Assembly: GCF_001669775.1 (NCBI RefSeq)
Contig: NZ_LXWK01000011.1
Location: 372,001-436,000 of the forward strand
Direction of reading: 5' to 3'
Length of the DNA: 64,000 bases
Source: Rheinheimera sp. SA_1
Lineage (GTDB): Bacteria; Pseudomonadota; Gammaproteobacteria; Enterobacterales; Alteromonadaceae
The stretch's first letter is position 1. Each line of letters starts with the position of its first letter. The notes beneath the pieces were generated by a model. That model worked only from the letters and a program-made list of their open reading frames with translations, was not told the DNA's origin and made no database searches. The position numbers were made by a program, and so were the translations under genes. This document shows, piece after piece, positions 49,293-60,892 of the stretch.

Positions 49293-49661
49293 TTACGGCT
49301 TTTCCAACGGTAAACCAGCATTGACCCAGGCCGAATAACCACCGGCTAAGCTCAGCACATCGGTATAACCCATTTTTTGCAGCACATCGGCAGCGAGCGC
49401 AGAGCGAAATCCACCACCACAATACAACACTAAGGTTTGTTGTTTGTCTTGCACTGCAGCTTCGATATCACGTTCAATGACACCTTTGCCCAGATGCATG
49501 GCTTGCGGTAGATGACCTGCCTGCCATTCGCGGTCTTCACGCACATCAATCAGCACGGATGGCCGCTGATGTTGCTGAAATTCGTCAATGGTAATTTCTT
49601 TCACCCGGCTTTTTGCATCGGCGACCATTGCCAGAAAACCAGCGTTATGTTGTTTACTCAT
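49293..49661 (-). CDS. Single-domain rhodanese-like sulfurtransferase
   Basis: 122 residues from the ATG at 49661 (GGAG 8 nt upstream; the longer frame to 49712 has no ribosome site). One rhodanese domain: LIDVREDREWQAGHLPQAMH, active-site loop YCGGGFRSA with the catalytic Cys, and LAGGYSAWVNAGLP. No signal peptide, so cytoplasmic. Downstream of secF on the same strand with an 86-nt gap; the sulfur acceptor is unknown. Confidence 0.9.
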   Translation of the reverse strand: MSKQHNAGFLAMVADAKSRVKEITIDEFQQHQRPSVLIDVREDREWQAGHLPQAMHLGKGVIERDIEAAVQDKQQTLVLYCGGGFRSALAADVLQKMGYTDVLSLAGGYSAWVNAGLPLEKP

Positions 49662-49746
49662 TGCTTCAGCTCCAATTTCTGTTTGCGCCAGGCGCAAACT
49701 TCCGGGTGACAAAACGCCCGGATCAGCACCAGCTGACCCGGATCAA

Positions 49747-50688
49747 TTACACTGAAGGTGTACCTTCGCCTTCTTTTTCAATCACGGTCGGCATCAAGTC
49801 TTCACGACTGGCGCCTAAGATCACGGCAATCGAACTTGCCATGTAGATTGAAGAATAAGTACCGATGGCGATACCAAACAGCAGTGCCGTGGCAAAACCG
49901 TGGATCATCGCGCCGCCCATAAAGAACAGCACAATCAACGTCAATGCTGTGGTCAGCGACGTCATGGTCGTCCGGCTTAAAGTAGAAGTAATGGCTTCGT
50001 TGACGGTTTCATCCACGGTCGCGTCACGCATTTTGCGGAACATTTCGCGGATCCGGTCAAAGACCACGATGGTATCATTAATCGAATAACCAATTAGCGC
50101 CAGAATCGCCGCTAGCACGGTCAGATCGAACTCCAGCTGGAATACCGAAAACAGACCCATGGTAACAATCACGTCGTGCAACAACGAGGCAACGGCGCCT
50201 ACCGAAAAACGCCATTCAAAACGCGCCGCCACGTAAATCAGAATACCAACCAAGGCTGCCAGTACCGCGAGGAAACCATCTTCTTTTAGCTCCTCACCCA
50301 CCGACGAGCCAACGACATCGACTTTACGCACCGTCACCGGCGTTTCCGCTACCGTATTTAAGGTAGTCAGAATTTGCTCGCCAATCGCTTTCTGGTTTAA
50401 ATCAGCACGCGGCGCAATCCGGATCATCACATCCTGACTGGTGCCAAAATAAGCCACCTGTGCATCAGCAAAGCCATTTCCTGCCAAAGCACCCCGTACT
50501 TTTAGCAGATCAGCTGGTTGCTGAAACTGCACCTCAATCACGGTACCACCGGTGAAGTCCAGGCCCAGATTCAAGCCTTGCGTAAACAAGCTGAATAACG
50601 AACCCAATACCAAAAAGGTCGAAAACACGAGCGCTGGGATTTTCAATTTCATGAAATCCAGCGATTTTGTAAACTTGAATATTCTCAT
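49747..50688 (-). CDS. secF: SecF, protein translocase accessory subunit
   Basis: Membrane subunit that, with SecD, uses the proton gradient to finish preprotein export. It is 313 residues with six membrane helices; GLDFTGGTVIEVQF in the first periplasmic loop and the YSINDTIVVFDRIREMFRK signature in helix 4-5. Starts 10 nt after the secD stop. The C-terminal tail is short and charged. Confidence 0.97.
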   Translation of the reverse strand: MRIFKFTKSLDFMKLKIPALVFSTFLVLGSLFSLFTQGLNLGLDFTGGTVIEVQFQQPADLLKVRGALAGNGFADAQVAYFGTSQDVMIRIAPRADLNQKAIGEQILTTLNTVAETPVTVRKVDVVGSSVGEELKEDGFLAVLAALVGILIYVAARFEWRFSVGAVASLLHDVIVTMGLFSVFQLEFDLTVLAAILALIGYSINDTIVVFDRIREMFRKMRDATVDETVNEAITSTLSRTTMTSLTTALTLIVLFFMGGAMIHGFATALLFGIAIGTYSSIYMASSIAVILGASREDLMPTVIEKEGEGTPSV

Positions 50689-50698
50689 GGTTCTATCC

Positions 50699-52549
50699 TC
50701 AAACCGGCAGATCAGAGCCGCGACGCTGACCCCAGATCACGTTGACGATCACACGGGACACCAACACAGCAGTGAAAATTGAGGTACAAATACCCAATGC
50801 CAGCGTCACCGCAAAACCTTTCACCGGACCGGTACCTACACCAAACAGAATTAACGCTACCAGCAAGGTGGTAATGTTTGAGTCGGCAATAGTCGCAAAG
50901 GCGCGGTCATAACCTTCGTGGATGGCATGCACTGCCGAACGGCCTTCAGCCAGTTCTTCACGGATACGCTCAAAGATTAAGACGTTGGCATCAACCGCCA
51001 TACCCACGGTCAGCACGATACCAGCCATACCAGGCAACGTTAACGTGGCACCTGGGATCATCGACATAATACCAATCAACATCACCAGGTTGGCTGCCAG
51101 CGCAATATTTGCCACCACACCAAACCATTTGTAGTAAATCACCATAAAGGCAACGACCGCCAGCATACCCCACATTATGGCGGACAGGCCCAAATCGATA
51201 TTTTCCTGACCCAGGCTAGGGCCAACCGTGCGTTCTTCCACAATCAAAATTGGTGCTATCAACGCACCAGCGCGTAACAACAACGCCAGATTCTGGGCTT
51301 CGCCTGGTGCGTCCAGACCGGTGATCCGGAAGCTACGACCCAACCGCGACTGAATAGTGGCAATACTGACCACTTCTTCTTTTTTCTCCAGAATGGTTTT
51401 GCCGTTGCTATCTTTTTTATCGGTTGGTTTGTACTCAATAAACACCGTAGCCATCGATTTACCGATGGCATCTTTGGTTGACGTCGAGAACGAGTTACCA
51501 CCTTTGGCATCCAGATCAATATTCACCTGTGGCCGGCCATTTTCGTCAAAACCGCTGTTTGCACCAACGATATGGTTACCGGTCAGCATCACACGTTTTT
51601 GCAGCACCACCGGGTTTCCGGCACGGTCCTTAAACAATTGCGCAGAAGGCGGCACTCGACCGGCAACTGCACTTTGCACATCAGCAGTCTCATCGACCAG
51701 ACGGAATTCAAGTGTGGCAGTGGCGCCCAAAATTTCTTTGGCACGGGCGGTATCCTGCACACCAGGCAATTGCACCACTATCCGTTCAGCGCCCTGGCGT
51801 TGTACCAGCGGTTCAGCAACACCAATAGCATTCACCCGGTTACGGATGATGGTAATGTTCTGGGCAACAGCGTCTTCACGCAGTGCTTTTAAGCGGGCTT
51901 CACTGAAACTGGCGATCAATGACATTTCATCACCTTCGGTGAAGGTCATGTCCGGATCTTGTTTGGTCAGCACTGCTTTGGCAGCAGAAACATCCTGATC
52001 ATTCCGGAACGAAATGACGACCTGCTGTTTCACCAGATCAGGCGTCACTGAACGATAACGAATTTTCGCTTCACGTAAATCAACCCGATACACCTGCACC
52101 AGATCGTTGACGTTTTTGTCCATCGCCGTTTTCATGTCCACTTCCATCAGGAAATGCACACCACCACGTAAATCCAGACCGAGTTTCATTGGTGTAGCAC
52201 CGATGCTATTCAGCCAGGCCGGAGTCGCCGGAGCCATATTTAGCGCTGTGACGTATTCACTGCCAAGCTCAGCATTGACCACTTCACGGGCTTTTAACTG
52301 CTCTTCTGCACTGCCAAAACGCGCCAGGATCTGACCTTTTTCCAGCACCACACTTTTGACGGCTATATTGCTTTTTTGCAACGCCTGTTCCAGCTGCACC
52401 ACTTTTTCTGCAGTAACATCACCGCCACGGGTCGCTGTAATTTGTAACGACGGGTCTTCCGGATAGATATTTGGCAGTGCGTAGATCAAAGAGACCGTCA
52501 GCACAACCAACACCATCAGATACCGCCAGATTGAATTCTGGTTTAACAC
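50699..52549 (-). CDS. secD: SecD, protein translocase accessory subunit
   Basis: 616 residues. First membrane helix at about 9-28, a large periplasmic P1 domain ([40 protein letters not shown]), then five C-terminal membrane helices with [22 protein letters not shown]. Works with SecF and YajC at the SecYEG channel. Normal length; P1 head is of the long gammaproteobacterial type. Confidence 0.97.
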   Translation of the reverse strand: MLNQNSIWRYLMVLVVLTVSLIYALPNIYPEDPSLQITATRGGDVTAEKVVQLEQALQKSNIAVKSVVLEKGQILARFGSAEEQLKAREVVNAELGSEYVTALNMAPATPAWLNSIGATPMKLGLDLRGGVHFLMEVDMKTAMDKNVNDLVQVYRVDLREAKIRYRSVTPDLVKQQVVISFRNDQDVSAAKAVLTKQDPDMTFTEGDEMSLIASFSEARLKALREDAVAQNITIIRNRVNAIGVAEPLVQRQGAERIVVQLPGVQDTARAKEILGATATLEFRLVDETADVQSAVAGRVPPSAQLFKDRAGNPVVLQKRVMLTGNHIVGANSGFDENGRPQVNIDLDAKGGNSFSTSTKDAIGKSMATVFIEYKPTDKKDSNGKTILEKKEEVVSIATIQSRLGRSFRITGLDAPGEAQNLALLLRAGALIAPILIVEERTVGPSLGQENIDLGLSAIMWGMLAVVAFMVIYYKWFGVVANIALAANLVMLIGIMSMIPGATLTLPGMAGIVLTVGMAVDANVLIFERIREELAEGRSAVHAIHEGYDRAFATIADSNITTLLVALILFGVGTGPVKGFAVTLALGICTSIFTAVLVSRVIVNVIWGQRRGSDLPV

Positions 52550-52579
52550 TTTGTGATCCTTTTCAGCTTAATCTGAATC

Positions 52580-52918
52580 TTACAGCGATTTCAGCGTGCC
52601 TTTAGGCAACACTGCGGTGATAGCGCCTTTTTGAACTGTCACTTCAGTCGTGTCGTTCAGAGAGATGGCCACAAAATCTTTGTCGTCAGCGATTTTGCTG
52701 ATACGGCCAATTAAGCCGCCCTGGGTCAGCACTTCATCACCTTTGGCCAGCGCCGACATCAGGTTTTTATGCTCTTTCATCCGTTTGGCTTGTGGACGGT
52801 AGATCAGGAAATAGAAAATCAGACCAAACGCCACCAACATGATGATCATGTCAAGGCCGCCACCAGGCTGACCGGCGGGTGCTGTTTGCGCGTGTGCGTT
52901 AGAAATAAATAAACTCAT
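52580..52918 (-). CDS. yajC: YajC, Sec translocase auxiliary protein
   Basis: 112 residues. One membrane helix (about 23-42, MIIMLVAFGLIFYFLIYRPQ) followed by the basic KRMKEHKNLMSALAKGDEVLT cytoplasmic region. Between tgt and secD as in E. coli. Confidence 0.96.
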   Translation of the reverse strand: MSLFISNAHAQTAPAGQPGGGLDMIIMLVAFGLIFYFLIYRPQAKRMKEHKNLMSALAKGDEVLTQGGLIGRISKIADDKDFVAISLNDTTEVTVQKGAITAVLPKGTLKSL

Positions 52919-52941
52919 GGTTGTCCCCTTAAATTATAAAA

Positions 52942-54144
<1,203 letters not shown>

Positions 54145-54289
54145 CTATTAAAAACCGGCCGATTGTAGCAGAAAGATTGGCTGAACCCTACCCTTTGCCC
54201 AAGTGCCATGGCCGCTTGGTTTGCACCTCGAGTGGAGACTGCCCGAAGGCCTGCGGCTAAGGTTTGTTTTGCAACAGAAAACTAGCCGG

Positions 54290-55324
54290 TTACAGGATCA
54301 ACATCGCATCGCCGTAAGAGTAAAAACGATATTGTTCAGCGATGGCGGTTTGATAAGCCTGCATCACAAAATCGCGGCTGCTGAAGGCCGACACCAGCAT
54401 AATCAAGGTCGATTCCGGCAAATGGAAGTTGGTAATAAGGGCATCCACTACTTCAAACTGATAACCGGGGTAGATAAAAATCCGGGTATCACCGGCATAA
54501 GGCTGTAACGGCAATTGTTGTGCTTTGGCGAACTGCGCAGCGGATTCCAGCGAACGTACCGAAGTCGTGCCCACCGCAATCACTTTGTTGCCACGAGCTT
54601 TACAGGCATTGACCTTGTCGACAACGTCTGCCGGCACTTCGATGTATTCTGCATGCATTTGATGTTCAAGCACATTGTCGACCCGCACCGGCTGAAAAGT
54701 ACCGGCACCGACATGCAAGGTAACAAAGGCAAATTCCACACCTTTAGTCTGCAAGGCATCGAGCAGCGGCTGATCAAAATGCAGTCCGGCGGTTGGTGCG
54801 GCGACAGCACCAGGTTTTTGGTTGTAGACGGTTTGATAGCGCTCGCGATCGGACGCCGCATCCGGCCGGTCGATATAAGGCGGTAGTGGCATATGACCTA
54901 AGCGCTCCAGCATTTCCAGCACCGGTTCATCTGATGTGACCCGCAGCTCAAACAATTCGCCGTGACGTTGCACCATTTCCACTTCGGCATCATTTTCCAA
55001 CACCAGTAAGTTACCGGCTTTGGGCGCTTTACTGGCCCGGACATGGGCTAAAAAACGTTGTTGATCTAAAATCCGCTCGACCAGCACTTCCACTTTGCCA
55101 CCGGAGGCTTTCTGACCAAATAACCGCGCTGGGATCACGCGGGTGTTGTTAAACACCAGCAAATCGCCCGGGTTAAAGGCGCTCAGAATATCGGTGAAAT
55201 GTTGGTGGCTAAGTTCGCCGGTATGGCGATTGAGTTTTAATAACCGGCTGGCAGAACGCTCCGGCTGCGGATAACGGGCAATCAGCTGCTCCGGCAGCTC
55301 AAAAGAAAAATCGGTACGTAGCAT
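54290..55324 (-). CDS. queA: QueA, S-adenosylmethionine:tRNA ribosyltransferase-isomerase
   Basis: Makes epoxyqueuosine from preQ1-tRNA. It is 344 residues, starting [20 protein letters not shown], with [45 protein letters not shown] and [13 protein letters not shown] blocks. Its 178-nt distance to tgt contains no gene. QueG of the same pathway is at 8.4 kb. Confidence 0.97.
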   Translation of the reverse strand: MLRTDFSFELPEQLIARYPQPERSASRLLKLNRHTGELSHQHFTDILSAFNPGDLLVFNNTRVIPARLFGQKASGGKVEVLVERILDQQRFLAHVRASKAPKAGNLLVLENDAEVEMVQRHGELFELRVTSDEPVLEMLERLGHMPLPPYIDRPDAASDRERYQTVYNQKPGAVAAPTAGLHFDQPLLDALQTKGVEFAFVTLHVGAGTFQPVRVDNVLEHQMHAEYIEVPADVVDKVNACKARGNKVIAVGTTSVRSLESAAQFAKAQQLPLQPYAGDTRIFIYPGYQFEVVDALITNFHLPESTLIMLVSAFSSRDFVMQAYQTAIAEQYRFYSYGDAMLIL

Positions 55325-55403
55325 AAAATAGTCCGCTTTACTGACAAACTAGAAAAAAGGGTCGCCATTGTACTTGGCCGCGCCTTTGAACTCAAATCAG
55401 CAC

Positions 55404-55455
55404 GTGGGGAGTCATTTGTTCACAGACTTCTGTTAACAAATGACTCTGACCCCAC
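55404..55455. repeat. REP-like hairpin, GTGGGG...CCCCAC
   Basis: Left arm GTGGGG-AGTCATTTGTT and right arm AACAAATGACT-CTGA-CCCCAC pair with a 4-nt bulge and a 14-nt loop. This GGGGTCAGAG-type sequence resembles palindromes associated with REP-type transposases in gammaproteobacteria. No transposase is nearby. It lies 80 nt upstream of the queA start codon. Confidence 0.6.
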
Positions 55456-55595
55456 AATTTACCACAATTTACATTGTTACCGAATATAGGTATTAACGGA
55501 TTATTTGTTAAAAATGCTTTTTATATCAGCATTCTCTGAACTATAATCCGTTACATCTATGCAAGTGGCAGGATGCCAGAACAGGAACGGTTAAA

Positions 55596-55820
55596 ATGGA
55601 TTTATGGTTTGCAGGATGGTTGTTTGGTTGTAGCCTGATTATTTTAAGCTGGTATTGTCATCAACTGGCGACCGAAAAAGGTTATAGCCCCTGGTTGTTT
55701 GCGGTGCTTGGATTGTTGCCCATCCTCAATTTTTTCTCATTGTTGCTGCTGTATCTGTTACCCGATAAATTTGCCGAAGAACATCGGGTGTACTTCAGCA
55801 AATTCCGCCAGCGCCCATAA
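55596..55820 (+). CDS. Small membrane protein, unknown
   Basis: 74 residues with two hydrophobic segments (about 4-22 and 33-56), a short polar turn between them and a basic C-terminal tail (FSKFRQRP). The ribosome site is not strong (GGAACGG before the ATG). Convergent with oxyR, 22 nt apart. It does not belong to a family I recognise; the codon use looks real. Confidence 0.5.
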   Translation: MDLWFAGWLFGCSLIILSWYCHQLATEKGYSPWLFAVLGLLPILNFFSLLLLYLLPDKFAEEHRVYFSKFRQRP

Positions 55821-55842
55821 TTTACGACATGATGAAGCTGAT

Positions 55843-56766
55843 TCAGATCACTGGATCAGCCACACATTTTTGTTGCAGCACTTCGGCAATCAGCGCCGCC
55901 ATCAGTTTATAACTGCGTGCTTTACTGGACGTTGGTCGCCAGGCCACCCCAATATCACGATAGGCCGTGGCATTTTGCGGTGACTGACAAATCAGTTGTG
56001 TACCTTCTAACAAACCGCTGTTAATCGCCATTTGTGGCATAAAGGTCACGCCGAGTTTGTTATTCACCATCTGTGTCAGCGTGTGCAGGCTGGTGGCGAA
56101 AAACGGATTCACCTTGCGTGAATCTTCCAGCTCACAGGCTTTTACCGCGTGCCCGGTTAAACAATGCTCGCGCTCGAGTAAAAAGATACTTTCATCGGGC
56201 CACTGTGAAATATCCTGCTGAAAGCCACGGCCCAGCCAGTCCTGATGCAATACCAGCTTAAAACCATCCTGCGCCAGCACTTCAGTATGAAAAGCGCCGG
56301 TTTCATAGGGCAGCGCCAACAACACCATATCGAGCCGTCCTTCGGCCAGCCCTTGTAGTGAATTATCTGAGGTATCTTCGCGCAGCAACAATTGCAGTTC
56401 CGGATAACGCTCGCGACACAGCTTCATCACTTCACTAAGCACAAAAGGCGCAATAGTCGGGATACAACCTAAGCGGAACGGGCCGGTCATTGGTTTGCCC
56501 TGATGCCGGGCAAAATCGGTCAGTTCTTCACATTGTTCGATGATATAACGCGCCTGACGCACAACATCTTCGCCCAAGGGTGTGAAAATAAAGGTTTTAT
56601 GGTCGCGTTCCAGCAACTGCGCATTCATGGTTTCTTCCAGATTGGCAATGGCAGCACTTAAGGTAGATTGACCGATATAACAGGCATCGGCGGCACGACC
56701 AAAATGTTGGTGTTCGTGCAACGCCAGCACATATTGGAGTTGTTTAATACTGGGCAGACGCTTCAT
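55843..56766 (-). CDS. oxyR: OxyR, hydrogen-peroxide-responsive LysR-type regulator
   Basis: 307 residues from the ATG at 56766 (MKRLPSIKQLQYVLALHEH). N-terminal HTH (about 18-37). In the regulatory domain the peroxide-sensing pair is visible as C202 in REHCLTGHA and C211 in KACELED, spaced nine residues as in E. coli OxyR (199/208). The conserved PFFATSLHTLTQMV follows. The Cys pair is the main argument for OxyR over other LysR regulators. Confidence 0.9.
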   Translation of the reverse strand: MKRLPSIKQLQYVLALHEHQHFGRAADACYIGQSTLSAAIANLEETMNAQLLERDHKTFIFTPLGEDVVRQARYIIEQCEELTDFARHQGKPMTGPFRLGCIPTIAPFVLSEVMKLCRERYPELQLLLREDTSDNSLQGLAEGRLDMVLLALPYETGAFHTEVLAQDGFKLVLHQDWLGRGFQQDISQWPDESIFLLEREHCLTGHAVKACELEDSRKVNPFFATSLHTLTQMVNNKLGVTFMPQMAINSGLLEGTQLICQSPQNATAYRDIGVAWRPTSSKARSYKLMAALIAEVLQQKCVADPVI

Positions 56767-56932
56767 CAGATTTTCCGCAGCAAAGGGCACTTTGTACCTG
56801 TAATACCGATGAATCTGATGCTAGAGGAATTGGCTTGAGACTGCAAGCGCATTCATTTGCTCTTGGCCGCAAAATCGTTGCTGTAAAAGCGCGACCTTAA
56901 AAGCTCCCGCCCTAAAATCAACATCCGTAAAA

Positions 56933-56959
56933 ACAACAACCCGCCGAAGCGGGTTGTTG
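56933..56959 (-). terminator. Rho-independent terminator after pit
   Basis: Minus strand: CAACAACCCGC, loop TTCG, GCGGGTTGTTG, then TTTTTACGG. About 32 nt past the Pit stop; it ends the phosphate-transport run. Confidence 0.88.
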
Positions 56960-56991
56960 TCATGCAAAAGCGACGTCCAGGATTGACGGGC

Positions 56992-58263
56992 TTACAGCAT
57001 TTCCATAATGGTCTTGATGATGTAGAAGAACACAATCGACAAGAAAGCACCGATTGGCAGCGTCACTACCCAGGAAATAAAGATATTACGCACCACACTC
57101 AGGTTCAGCGCCGCAATACCACGGGCCATACCAACGCCGAGTACCGCACCAACCAGCGTCTGAGTGGTAGAAATTGGTAAACCCATGCCTGAAGAAATAA
57201 CCACAGTACTGGCAGCAGCGATTTCAGCAGCAAAACCACGGCTTGGCGTTAAGTGCGTGATGTTCGAGCCGATGGTTTGGATCACACGGGCACCAAAGGT
57301 CATTAAACCAATCACGATACCGACAGCGCCTAAAGGTAAAATCCACCAGTCCAGCGCCACTTTATCTAACACCTGACCACCTGACTGAATCACTCCAACC
57401 ACAGCCGCCAGAGGTCCAATCGCATTGGCTACATCGTTTGAACCATGGGCGAATGCCATACAACAGGCGGTGAAAATCATCAGAATGCCGAAGATTTTTT
57501 CAACGTTGGTGAAGTGCATTTCTTTGTCAGCGTCCGGATCAATTTTTAACCGGCTAATCGCAATTTTACCAATGGCACCTACTGATAGCGCAATCGCCAG
57601 GCACAATAATAAACCTTCATTATCAGATAAACCGATACCAACGTGCTTCAGACCTTTGGTTACAGTTACAAACGCCATGATAAAAGCAGCAAACACCATG
57701 TAAAAAGGCACGTACTTTTTGGCACTGGCCAGCGGATTGTCAGTATCAAAAATCAGCTTCTGCGCGCTCATGAAAATTAAAAACGCCAGAATACCCGCCA
57801 ACACCGGTGTCACCACCCAGCTGGCGACGATGCCGCCAACTTCACCCCAATGCACAGCGTCCATACCAACGCCAACCGCGCCAAAACCGATAATTGCGCC
57901 AACAATCGAATGGGTAGTTGAAACCGGCCAGCCAAAATAGGTGGCAACCAGCAACCAGGTGCCAGCAGCCATCAACGAGGCGATCATGCCGTACGCCAAC
58001 AGTTCAGGCACTGCGGCAAATACCTGCGCGTCGACAATACCGCTGCGGATAGTAGAAGTAACTTCACCACCGGCAAAAAATGCACCAGTGAATTCAAAAA
58101 TTGCAGCAATAATAATTGCTTGCTTAATCGTCAACGCTTTAGAACCAACTGAGGTTCCCATCGCATTGGCTACATCATTCGCGCCGACACCGTACGCCAT
58201 GATAAAACCAAAAAATGCAGCGGCTAACAGCAAGTAAGAGCCGTATTGGGCCAAAATTTCCAT
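56992..58263 (-). CDS. pit: Pit-type inorganic phosphate transporter
   Basis: Low-affinity phosphate/metal symporter of the PiT family. It is 423 residues with ten or eleven membrane helices. The duplicated PiT signature is seen twice: GANDVANAMGTSVGS near the N-terminus and GSNDVANAIGPLAAV past the middle. It follows the DUF47 (PhoU-like) gene by 19 nt, the usual partner, which regulates Pit activity in characterised members. Confidence 0.93.
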   Translation of the reverse strand: MEILAQYGSYLLLAAAFFGFIMAYGVGANDVANAMGTSVGSKALTIKQAIIIAAIFEFTGAFFAGGEVTSTIRSGIVDAQVFAAVPELLAYGMIASLMAAGTWLLVATYFGWPVSTTHSIVGAIIGFGAVGVGMDAVHWGEVGGIVASWVVTPVLAGILAFLIFMSAQKLIFDTDNPLASAKKYVPFYMVFAAFIMAFVTVTKGLKHVGIGLSDNEGLLLCLAIALSVGAIGKIAISRLKIDPDADKEMHFTNVEKIFGILMIFTACCMAFAHGSNDVANAIGPLAAVVGVIQSGGQVLDKVALDWWILPLGAVGIVIGLMTFGARVIQTIGSNITHLTPSRGFAAEIAAASTVVISSGMGLPISTTQTLVGAVLGVGMARGIAALNLSVVRNIFISWVVTLPIGAFLSIVFFYIIKTIMEML

Positions 58264-58281
58264 AATAAAATACCTTTGGAA

Positions 58282-58956
58282 TTAACGAGCTAACATGATT
58301 TCAAGCCGTGAACCAACCTTGAGGGCTGTGTCCGCCAGATCCCCAACCCACTCCAGAGTGCGGTACAGGAACATCACATCAACCGGATTTAACTCGGCTT
58401 CTGCTTTGCGCACAAATTTGCGCAGGCTAATTTGCATTTGATCGGTATCGTGTTCAATTTCGTCGATTTTTTCGACCATCTTGATCACCAGATCAACTTC
58501 ACGGCCACGGAAACCAGTTTCCAGTAACTCATCTAATTCGTTGATGGCTTCACAAGCCAATGCAACAGCGTCAAGACAACGTTGCAGATAGGCATGAAAT
58601 TCAACTTGAATTGGTTGTGGGATTTCGAGCTCACGACCTAACACCCGACCGGTGATGTCTTTGGCTTTGTTAGCAATTTTATCTTGCTGTGAAACCAGCT
58701 CGAGGATATCGGTACGTTCTACCGGTAAAAACAAGCCACGAGGTAAGTGGACCCGGATATCACGTTTTAATTTGTCGGCATCTTTTTCTAATGCGACGAT
58801 GGTCTTCCTGACTTCCGCTGCAGTATCCCAGTCCTTGTTATACACCGCAGCAAAAAATGGCAGTAATTGCTCACAGGCCGCCAATACTTTGCGGATATGC
58901 TCTTCGATCGGCTTAATTGGAGATTTTGCGAAAACGGCCAAAAATGCACTTGGCAT
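58282..58956 (-). CDS. DUF47 / PhoU-like protein paired with Pit
   Basis: 224 residues from the ATG at 58956, MPSAFLAVFAKSPIKPIEEH (a longer frame to 59010 lacks a ribosome site). All-helical PhoU-like fold, TIGR00153/YkaA type. Directly upstream of pit on the same strand; such proteins are thought to regulate or escort Pit. Confidence 0.9.
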   Translation of the reverse strand: MPSAFLAVFAKSPIKPIEEHIRKVLAACEQLLPFFAAVYNKDWDTAAEVRKTIVALEKDADKLKRDIRVHLPRGLFLPVERTDILELVSQQDKIANKAKDITGRVLGRELEIPQPIQVEFHAYLQRCLDAVALACEAINELDELLETGFRGREVDLVIKMVEKIDEIEHDTDQMQISLRKFVRKAEAELNPVDVMFLYRTLEWVGDLADTALKVGSRLEIMLAR

Positions 58957-59137
58957 AGGTTTGCCTCTTGGTTTTGATGTGGACGAAAGTCGGCGCGCAT
59001 TGTACTGCAATCATTCGCTAATAAAAAAGGAATTCTGACAGTAAAATGACAAAGCCAGCCTGAATTTTAGTCAGATCTGGCTATGTTGGAGATTATTTAT
59101 TTCAATACTGCGTTTTTACTTAAGCAACCAGCATTAT

Positions 59138-59848
59138 TTAGCTACGGGCATTTTGTTCCAGACTGTCTTCATCGCTGTGCCGGACGTCTTTGCCTTTCAC
59201 AAACGAAATCACATATTCCGAAATATTTTTACAGCGATCGCCGATCCGTTCCAGTGAACGCGCCGACCACAATACATTCATGATTTTTGGGATCGATCGT
59301 GGATCTTCCATCATGTAGGTCATCAGTTGGCGGGTGATCGCTTCATATTCGCGATCGACTTTTTTGTCTTCTTTATACACCGCCAGCGCCGATTCGACGT
59401 CCATCCGGGCAAAAGCGTCCAGCACATCATGTAGCATTTGTGCGACGTGGCGGCCCATGTTTTCCAGATTGACTAACAAATCTTGCTGCGCGCTGCTGAA
59501 CGACTCCAGCGCCACTTTGGCAATACGCTCGGCTTCATCGCCAATCCGCTCTAAGTCGGAAATGGCTTTGATAATCGCCATAATCAGCCGTAAATCGCTG
59601 GCCGCTGGCTGACGTTTGGCGATGATACGGGTACATTCGCCATCAATCAGAATTTCCCAGTCATTCACTTTTAAATCGGTAGCAATCACATGGCGCGCCA
59701 GTTCCGGGTCGCTGGTCGCAATGGCGGTCAGTGCATCAGACAGTTGTTGTTCAATCAAGCCACCCATCGCCATCACGTGGTTGCGGATCTGCTCAATTTC
59801 TTCATTAAACTGGCTGGAAATATGTTTGGTTAAGTTCAGCTTATCCAT
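59138..59848 (-). CDS. phoU: PhoU, phosphate signalling protein
   Basis: Negative regulator linking the Pst transporter to the PhoR kinase. It is 236 residues from the ATG at 59848 (AGGAG 6 nt upstream; the longer frame would run into the repeat). Two PhoU helical repeats with the metal-site motif [12 protein letters not shown] and its second copy [13 protein letters not shown]. Between pstB and phoU lies the 118-bp repeat. The C-terminus is acidic ([10 protein letters not shown]). Confidence 0.95.
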   Translation of the reverse strand: MDKLNLTKHISSQFNEEIEQIRNHVMAMGGLIEQQLSDALTAIATSDPELARHVIATDLKVNDWEILIDGECTRIIAKRQPAASDLRLIMAIIKAISDLERIGDEAERIAKVALESFSSAQQDLLVNLENMGRHVAQMLHDVLDAFARMDVESALAVYKEDKKVDREYEAITRQLMTYMMEDPRSIPKIMNVLWSARSLERIGDRCKNISEYVISFVKGKDVRHSDEDSLEQNARS

Positions 59849-59860
59849 CATGGACTCCTG

Positions 59861-59979
59861 TATCCCCGTCATCCTTGAAGATGCAGGGGTGTTGTCTTCG
59901 TTCACTCGCCCCAGTCGCATAGGACAACTATGCTCCTGGGGCCTCGCTTACTCGCCGCCTACCTGCATCATCAATGATT
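59861..59979 (-). repeat. 118-bp dispersed structured repeat, copy 2
   Basis: Same element as at 18713-18830, here in the pstB-phoU gap and reading toward phoU. It ends 12 nt before the phoU start codon. Same central hairpin (CCCCAG, CATAG-CTATG, CTGGGG) and outer arms GATGCAGG / CCTGCATC. About 85 percent identity overall with the central 35 bp nearly invariant. Confidence 0.85.
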
Positions 59980-60011
59980 TAGGGCAGTTTAAGCGGCGGT
60001 GGCTGCTGTAA

Positions 60012-60818
60012 TTAGCCGAACCGGCCAGTAATGTAATCTTCTGTTTGTTGCTCTGATGGATTGGTGAACATTTTGTTCGTCGCATCAAACTCAATCAGAT
60101 CGCCCATGTACATAAAGGCAGTATAGTCAGAAACCCGTGCTGCCTGTTGCATGTTGTGTGTGACAATCACGATGGTGTAACGATCTTTTAACTCGTAAAT
60201 CAGCTCTTCAATTTTCAGCGTCGAGATTGGATCCAGCGCCGATGCCGGTTCATCCAGCAACAGCACTTCAGGTTCAATCGCAATCGCCCGGGCAATCACC
60301 AGACGTTGTTGCTGACCACCAGACAAGCCAAAGGCGTTGTCGTGTAAACGGTCTTTGACTTCGTTCCAAAGTGCTGCGCCTTTGAGTGATGTCTCCACCA
60401 CTTCGTCCAGCACCCGCTTGTCTTTCACGCCTTGCAGACGCAGGCCATAAGCGACGTTTTCATAAATGGTTTTTGGAAATGGGTTCGGCTTTTGAAACAC
60501 CATACCGACTGAACGCCGCAGTTCCGATACATCGACGGACGGCGCATAAATATTCTGGCCATCCATCAGGATTTCGCCTTCAATCCGGCAGATATCCACC
60601 AAATCATTCATCCGGTTGAAGCAGCGCAACAAGGTCGACTTACCACAACCTGAGGGCCCGATAAAGGCGGTGACGCGTTTTTCCGGGATGATCATATTGA
60701 TACCATTTAAGGCTCTGGCATCGGCGTAATACAGATTCAGGTTATTCACCGTCAGCTTTACTTTTTCATCGGCCAGGATCAGGTCGCTGGTGCTGTTTTG
60801 CAGTTGCTGTTGACTCAT
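60012..60818 (-). CDS. pstB: PstB, phosphate ABC transporter ATPase
   Basis: 268 residues from the ATG at 60818. Walker [11 protein letters not shown] loop [19 protein letters not shown], signature [14 protein letters not shown], Walker [13 protein letters not shown] and switch His in VTHNMQQA. It energises PstAC with PstS-bound phosphate. 75 nt after the pstA stop. The longer frame to 60884 has no clear ribosome site. Confidence 0.96.
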   Translation of the reverse strand: MSQQQLQNSTSDLILADEKVKLTVNNLNLYYADARALNGINMIIPEKRVTAFIGPSGCGKSTLLRCFNRMNDLVDICRIEGEILMDGQNIYAPSVDVSELRRSVGMVFQKPNPFPKTIYENVAYGLRLQGVKDKRVLDEVVETSLKGAALWNEVKDRLHDNAFGLSGGQQQRLVIARAIAIEPEVLLLDEPASALDPISTLKIEELIYELKDRYTIVIVTHNMQQAARVSDYTAFMYMGDLIEFDATNKMFTNPSEQQTEDYITGRFG

Positions 60819-60892
60819 TGTTTCATTCACTCTTTCAAATTTAATCCGGGTTGCAGTGGCGCCCACAGGCGCCGGTGGCATCAAAGCTCAGC

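Noticed and set aside
59849-59920. N-terminal extension of PhoU.
   Set aside because: It is translated from the 118-bp repeat; PhoU proteins start near MDKLNLTKH and AGGAG precedes that ATG.
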